Of a stretch of DNA of 8,646 bases, positions 7,501 through 8,646 are shown piece by piece. The DNA lies in contig CAZADH010000267.1 in the NCBI GenBank assembly GCA_964483805.1, positions 1 to 8,646 on the forward strand. Reading direction: 5' to 3'. A program made the position numbers and the translations under genes. The notes under the pieces were generated by a model that did not search any database, had not been told where the DNA came from, and saw nothing but the letters and a program-made list of their open reading frames with translations. Within the stretch, counting starts at the first letter, position 1; each line of letters begins with the position of its first letter. Origin of the DNA: CAZADH01 sp964483805 (GTDB lineage: Bacteria > Muiribacteriota > Ozemobacteria > Ozemobacterales > Ozemobacteraceae).

Positions 7501-8646
7501 CGCTCCCGTGCCCGGGGTCAGTCCGAGGATACCCGGGTCGTAGGCGATCGATCCGGCTTTCACCCCAATGATGAAACTGACGCGACGAACCGCCCGCGTC
7601 GTCGGATCGTAGTCGGCGAACGCCACCGGCCCGACCTCGGGCATCAGGAACAGCGACGTGTAGCTCACTTCGCCCGAACTCAGTTTCAACGAGACATCGA
7701 GGCGCCGCACCATGCCGCTCGTCCAGGGCAGGTTGAGCGCAAGCGGATCCATGACCATGACCCGGGCCTCGGCCGTTTCGCTCTTGCCGTCGGGCAGGCG
7801 CAATGCAAGCGTCTGTGCCGATGTGGCCCCGTTGTTGACGAGCATGCCGGTCAGGGAAAACGGTTGACCATTGTTGAAGCTGTTGCCGCCGCCCAACGTC
7901 ATCAACCCAAGGTCGTTGGCAAACCGCAGTTCACCGCTGTTCTCGCCGCTGTCGAGCAGATCGAGCAACGACCAGGTCATCGAGGCACCCTGGGGAAAGA
8001 ACCCGGCATCGACGGCACTCTGCCCATCCGCAAAGCGGCCGAACAGCAACTCTGCTGCATTGAGCGGCGACGACGGCAGATCGATGGCAATATTTTGTGA
8101 ATATGCCGTATTGCTTACCGGCCAGTAGAGCAACCCCGCCGACGTGGTGGCCGGGTCTTTGCTCATGCGCAATTCGCGGAAATTCGCAGTGCCGCTCTTC
8201 GCCGCGGTCTTATTGGCCCGCGCCAGCGAAGCCGCCAGATCGCTTGCGGTCAATTCGCGGAACAACCAGTAGTTACCCTTGGCCAGGGGCCAGAGCGTGG
8301 TGCTCGGCACCGGAGTCTCACCGGTGTCGCCACCTTTTTCTTGAATCGTCGGTTCGAGATCATCGATTACCCAACGTCCACCCTCTTTGATGCAGGTGAT
8401 CTTGAGATCGACGCGCGTCCCGTCGCTGAGTACCGTCCAGGTCGGCACAATGGCCCATTCCGGGGTCAGGTAGACGATCTCGTTGACGTTCAGGTAAAAC
8501 GTGACCGAGGCGCCGGTCCCCGATGAGGTCAATCCAGCGCCGAAGTCGCGCAAGACAAATGTGGTCACGGATGACCCATTGACGCTCAAGCGCTGCAATC
8601 GCTGACTGAAAAGCGGAGATGCCGCCTGGCCGGCCGAGGTTCGACA
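4582..8646 (-). CDS. Giant multi-Ig (IPT/TIG repeat) surface or secreted protein, 5' end outside the window
   Basis: The frame is open from the last base of the window (Cys codon at 8646-8644) to TGA at 4584-4582, giving 1354 visible residues. A TTG at 8598 could serve as a start, but the frame continues upstream in the same style and no Shine-Dalgarno sequence is evident, so I treat the gene as 5'-partial. Numbering from the first visible codon: 1-100, a region ending in GGRWVIDDLEP, vaguely like an NTF2-type domain (weak). 117-131, WPLAKGNYWLF followed by a beta-rich region of unknown family. About 399-468, a putative-Ig (He_PIG-like) domain with YDANTGTFIGAPSAPGTY. 474-1162, seven IPT/TIG-like repeats of about 95 residues, with a Thr-Gly linker after the first. 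1168-1354, a DUF6273-like C-terminal domain ending in GGDGSANNPYIVGP. Ig stacks of this kind usually project from the cell surface or act in adhesion; no anchor is visible. The stop lies 53 bases before the next gene. Confidence 0.9.
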   Translation of the reverse strand, partial: CRTSAGQAASPLFSQRLQRLSVNGSSVTTFVLRDFGAGLTSSGTGASVTFYLNVNEIVYLTPEWAIVPTWTVLSDGTRVDLKITCIKEGGRWVIDDLEPTIQEKGGDTGETPVPSTTLWPLAKGNYWLFRELTASDLAASLARANKTAAKSGTANFRELRMSKDPATTSAGLLYWPVSNTAYSQNIAIDLPSSPLNAAELLFGRFADGQSAVDAGFFPQGASMTWSLLDLLDSGENSGELRFANDLGLMTLGGGNSFNNGQPFSLTGMLVNNGATSAQTLALRLPDGKSETAEARVMVMDPLALNLPWTSGMVRRLDVSLKLSSGEVSYTSLFLMPEVGPVAFADYDPTTRAVRRVSFIIGVKAGSIAYDPGILGLTPGTGAVSPIVVTTAPVVVGTGPITLASLMTLPADVDFRTVVFESMIPGMQYDANTGTFIGAPSAPGTYVLTFTYRDALGRQFKKSVTITVAAPTTPPTVTAITPNAAVNSGTVTITDLAGTQFYGSPTVRLVRTGQNPIPASNVVVGAPNRITCVFDVDKVATGAYAVTVTTPNGLTGTSSAALFTLTDSAATGTGTGTGTLTGTGTGTGTGTGHTVSAASPSLILADSGSLQISAIGTGFTGLGYSIALTQAGRAPVVSNGAVVDNAQSVTGIFDTSLLVAGSWNIEVTMNGVTATAPNALTVLAQPNQPAPTVTAFSPATASNNLSSVNVAITGTNFRANVAARLARLGANTIPAATTTLVSSSSINAVFNLVNAPVGGYNVVVVNSDNTAASSATQFRVMLPPPTITALAPNVASQGQALIASITGTAFQTGARVYVTRPGIASIPVNVSAVTQTVISVSGTLNIATGSWRICVENPDGQAATSTAGFLTVAPMTPTVSTVSPNRAAQAAASAASYTLTISGAGFYSGSTVSLVKSGPSVITPSTTTVTPPNTIVAQFPLAAAATGTYDLIVTNPDGQTATLTGALQMIGALPFVTSMTPSTGLRGSAEFSISSVDGSNFQDGLTVKMVRAGQAPIAGTSVAWRNGGNIGFLLDLSAAATGSWGIEVTNPDGGVATFADVFTVYVPGPSLSAVAPTSAPDKGLAWIKSITGGNFASGTTFKIVQGGTTIQATQVRAVSTTELTGFLDLLTDGPPNGAYDVIVTNPDGQTATLSAAFNVTVAAGVQPTTVNGVASLTNLANNAYVLFSNRVWVKWDGNNASEAGRLVASETPLSLVWGSTNDWTNSSIRNYLNGAYLTGLASSGSVLNTTWNIDNDSVSVPGVFSTDKVGLLTGNVFQNEIANYYTYLGSALPASDTWTITRDMNTNVVTKLAAGSVGIDLPTATHDAFPVIHISSASTILGGDGSANNPYIVGP
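4585..5145 (-). other. DUF6273-like C-terminal domain of the giant Ig protein
   Basis: About 187 residues follow the last Ig repeat. The order of motifs matches what I know of DUF6273: an early strand with VLFSNRVWVKW, then NDWTNSSIRNYLNGAYL (family pattern W..S.iR.wLNg.F), then STDKVGLLT (family pattern DkvfLLs), and near the end FPVIHIS where the family has RPALWI. The GGDGSANNPYIV ending is common at the C-terminus of surface proteins carrying such domains. The function of the domain is not established. Its cores recall C-type-lectin-like folds, which is inference only. Confidence 0.6.
5161..7227 (-). repeat. Seven tandem IPT/TIG-like Ig repeats encoded in the giant gene
   Basis: Approximate unit limits on the DNA: 7227-6949, 6873-6598, 6582-6304, 6300-6028, 6024-5734, 5730-5449 and 5445-5161. 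Each starts with a P-x-(V/I/L)-(T/S)-x-(V/I/L/M/F)-x-P type strand and has a middle G-x-x-F turn (GTNF, GTAF, GAGF, GSNF, GGNF). Most then have a V-x-L-V-(R/K) type strand, and each ends in a G-(T/S/A)-(Y/W)-x-(I/V) strand, in four of the repeats followed by a (T/E)NPDGQ or NPDGG loop. Repeats 5, 6 and 7 are the most alike; repeat 2 is the most divergent. Spacing is about 282-291 bp. Confidence 0.85.
6874..6939 (-). repeat. Thr-Gly dipeptide linker between Ig repeats 1 and 2
   Basis: Twenty-two codons encode alternating Thr-Gly, interrupted once by Leu in place of Gly (T-L-T-G). The third codon positions vary freely (ACC, ACG, ACA, ACT for Thr; GGC, GGT, GGA, GGG for Gly), so this is a hexanucleotide repeat kept at the protein level more than at the DNA level. 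It probably acts as a flexible hinge in the Ig stalk. Confidence 0.9.

Noticed and set aside
8596..8598. TTG at 8598 as the start of the giant Ig gene
   Set aside because: The same frame stays open to the window edge, no ribosome binding site precedes the TTG, and an exported protein would need a signal peptide, which is absent there.

Overview
The window is high in G+C (about 60% by eye) and reads as one strand-coherent block. Four genes lie on the minus strand, transcribed from right to left, with gaps of 53, 33 and 83 bases. Strong AGGAGG- or GGAGG-type ribosome binding sites precede the three genes whose starts are visible. OmpA-type peptidoglycan-binding domains, a signal peptide and a PspA/IM30 protein point to a bacterium with a Gram-negative-type envelope. 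The genus cannot be read from the sequence. The large Ig-like surface protein and the unusual gene set would suit a little-studied phylum (a Riflebacteria/Ozemobacteria-type lineage is a guess only).

Layout in transcription order: (1) 8646-4582, the 3' 1354 codons of a giant surface or secreted protein whose start is outside the window. It has a putative-Ig (He_PIG-like) domain, seven IPT/TIG-like Ig repeats broken once by a Thr-Gly linker, and a C-terminal domain resembling DUF6273. (2) 4528-2714, a membrane-anchored fusion of an NMT1/SsuA-type substrate-binding domain to an OmpA domain. (3) 2680-1934, a PspA/IM30-family coiled-coil protein with a hydrophobic N-terminus. (4) 1850-153, a second substrate-binding/OmpA fusion, closely similar to (2) but with a signal peptide instead of a membrane anchor. 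Beyond it, at the left edge, are a GC-rich hairpin and a 15-bp tandem repeat that runs off the window.

The most interesting feature is the cassette SBP-OmpA (anchored) / PspA / SBP-OmpA (exported). Two paralogous ligand-binding proteins that should hold peptidoglycan flank a membrane-stress coat protein, and no ABC permease or ATPase is visible. A reasonable inference is that these proteins sense or buffer something at the envelope rather than only feed a transporter, with PspA working on the cytoplasmic face. The sequence alone does not prove this. Long open frames on the plus strand opposite these genes are treated as shadows. No tRNA, rRNA, CRISPR array or transposase was seen.
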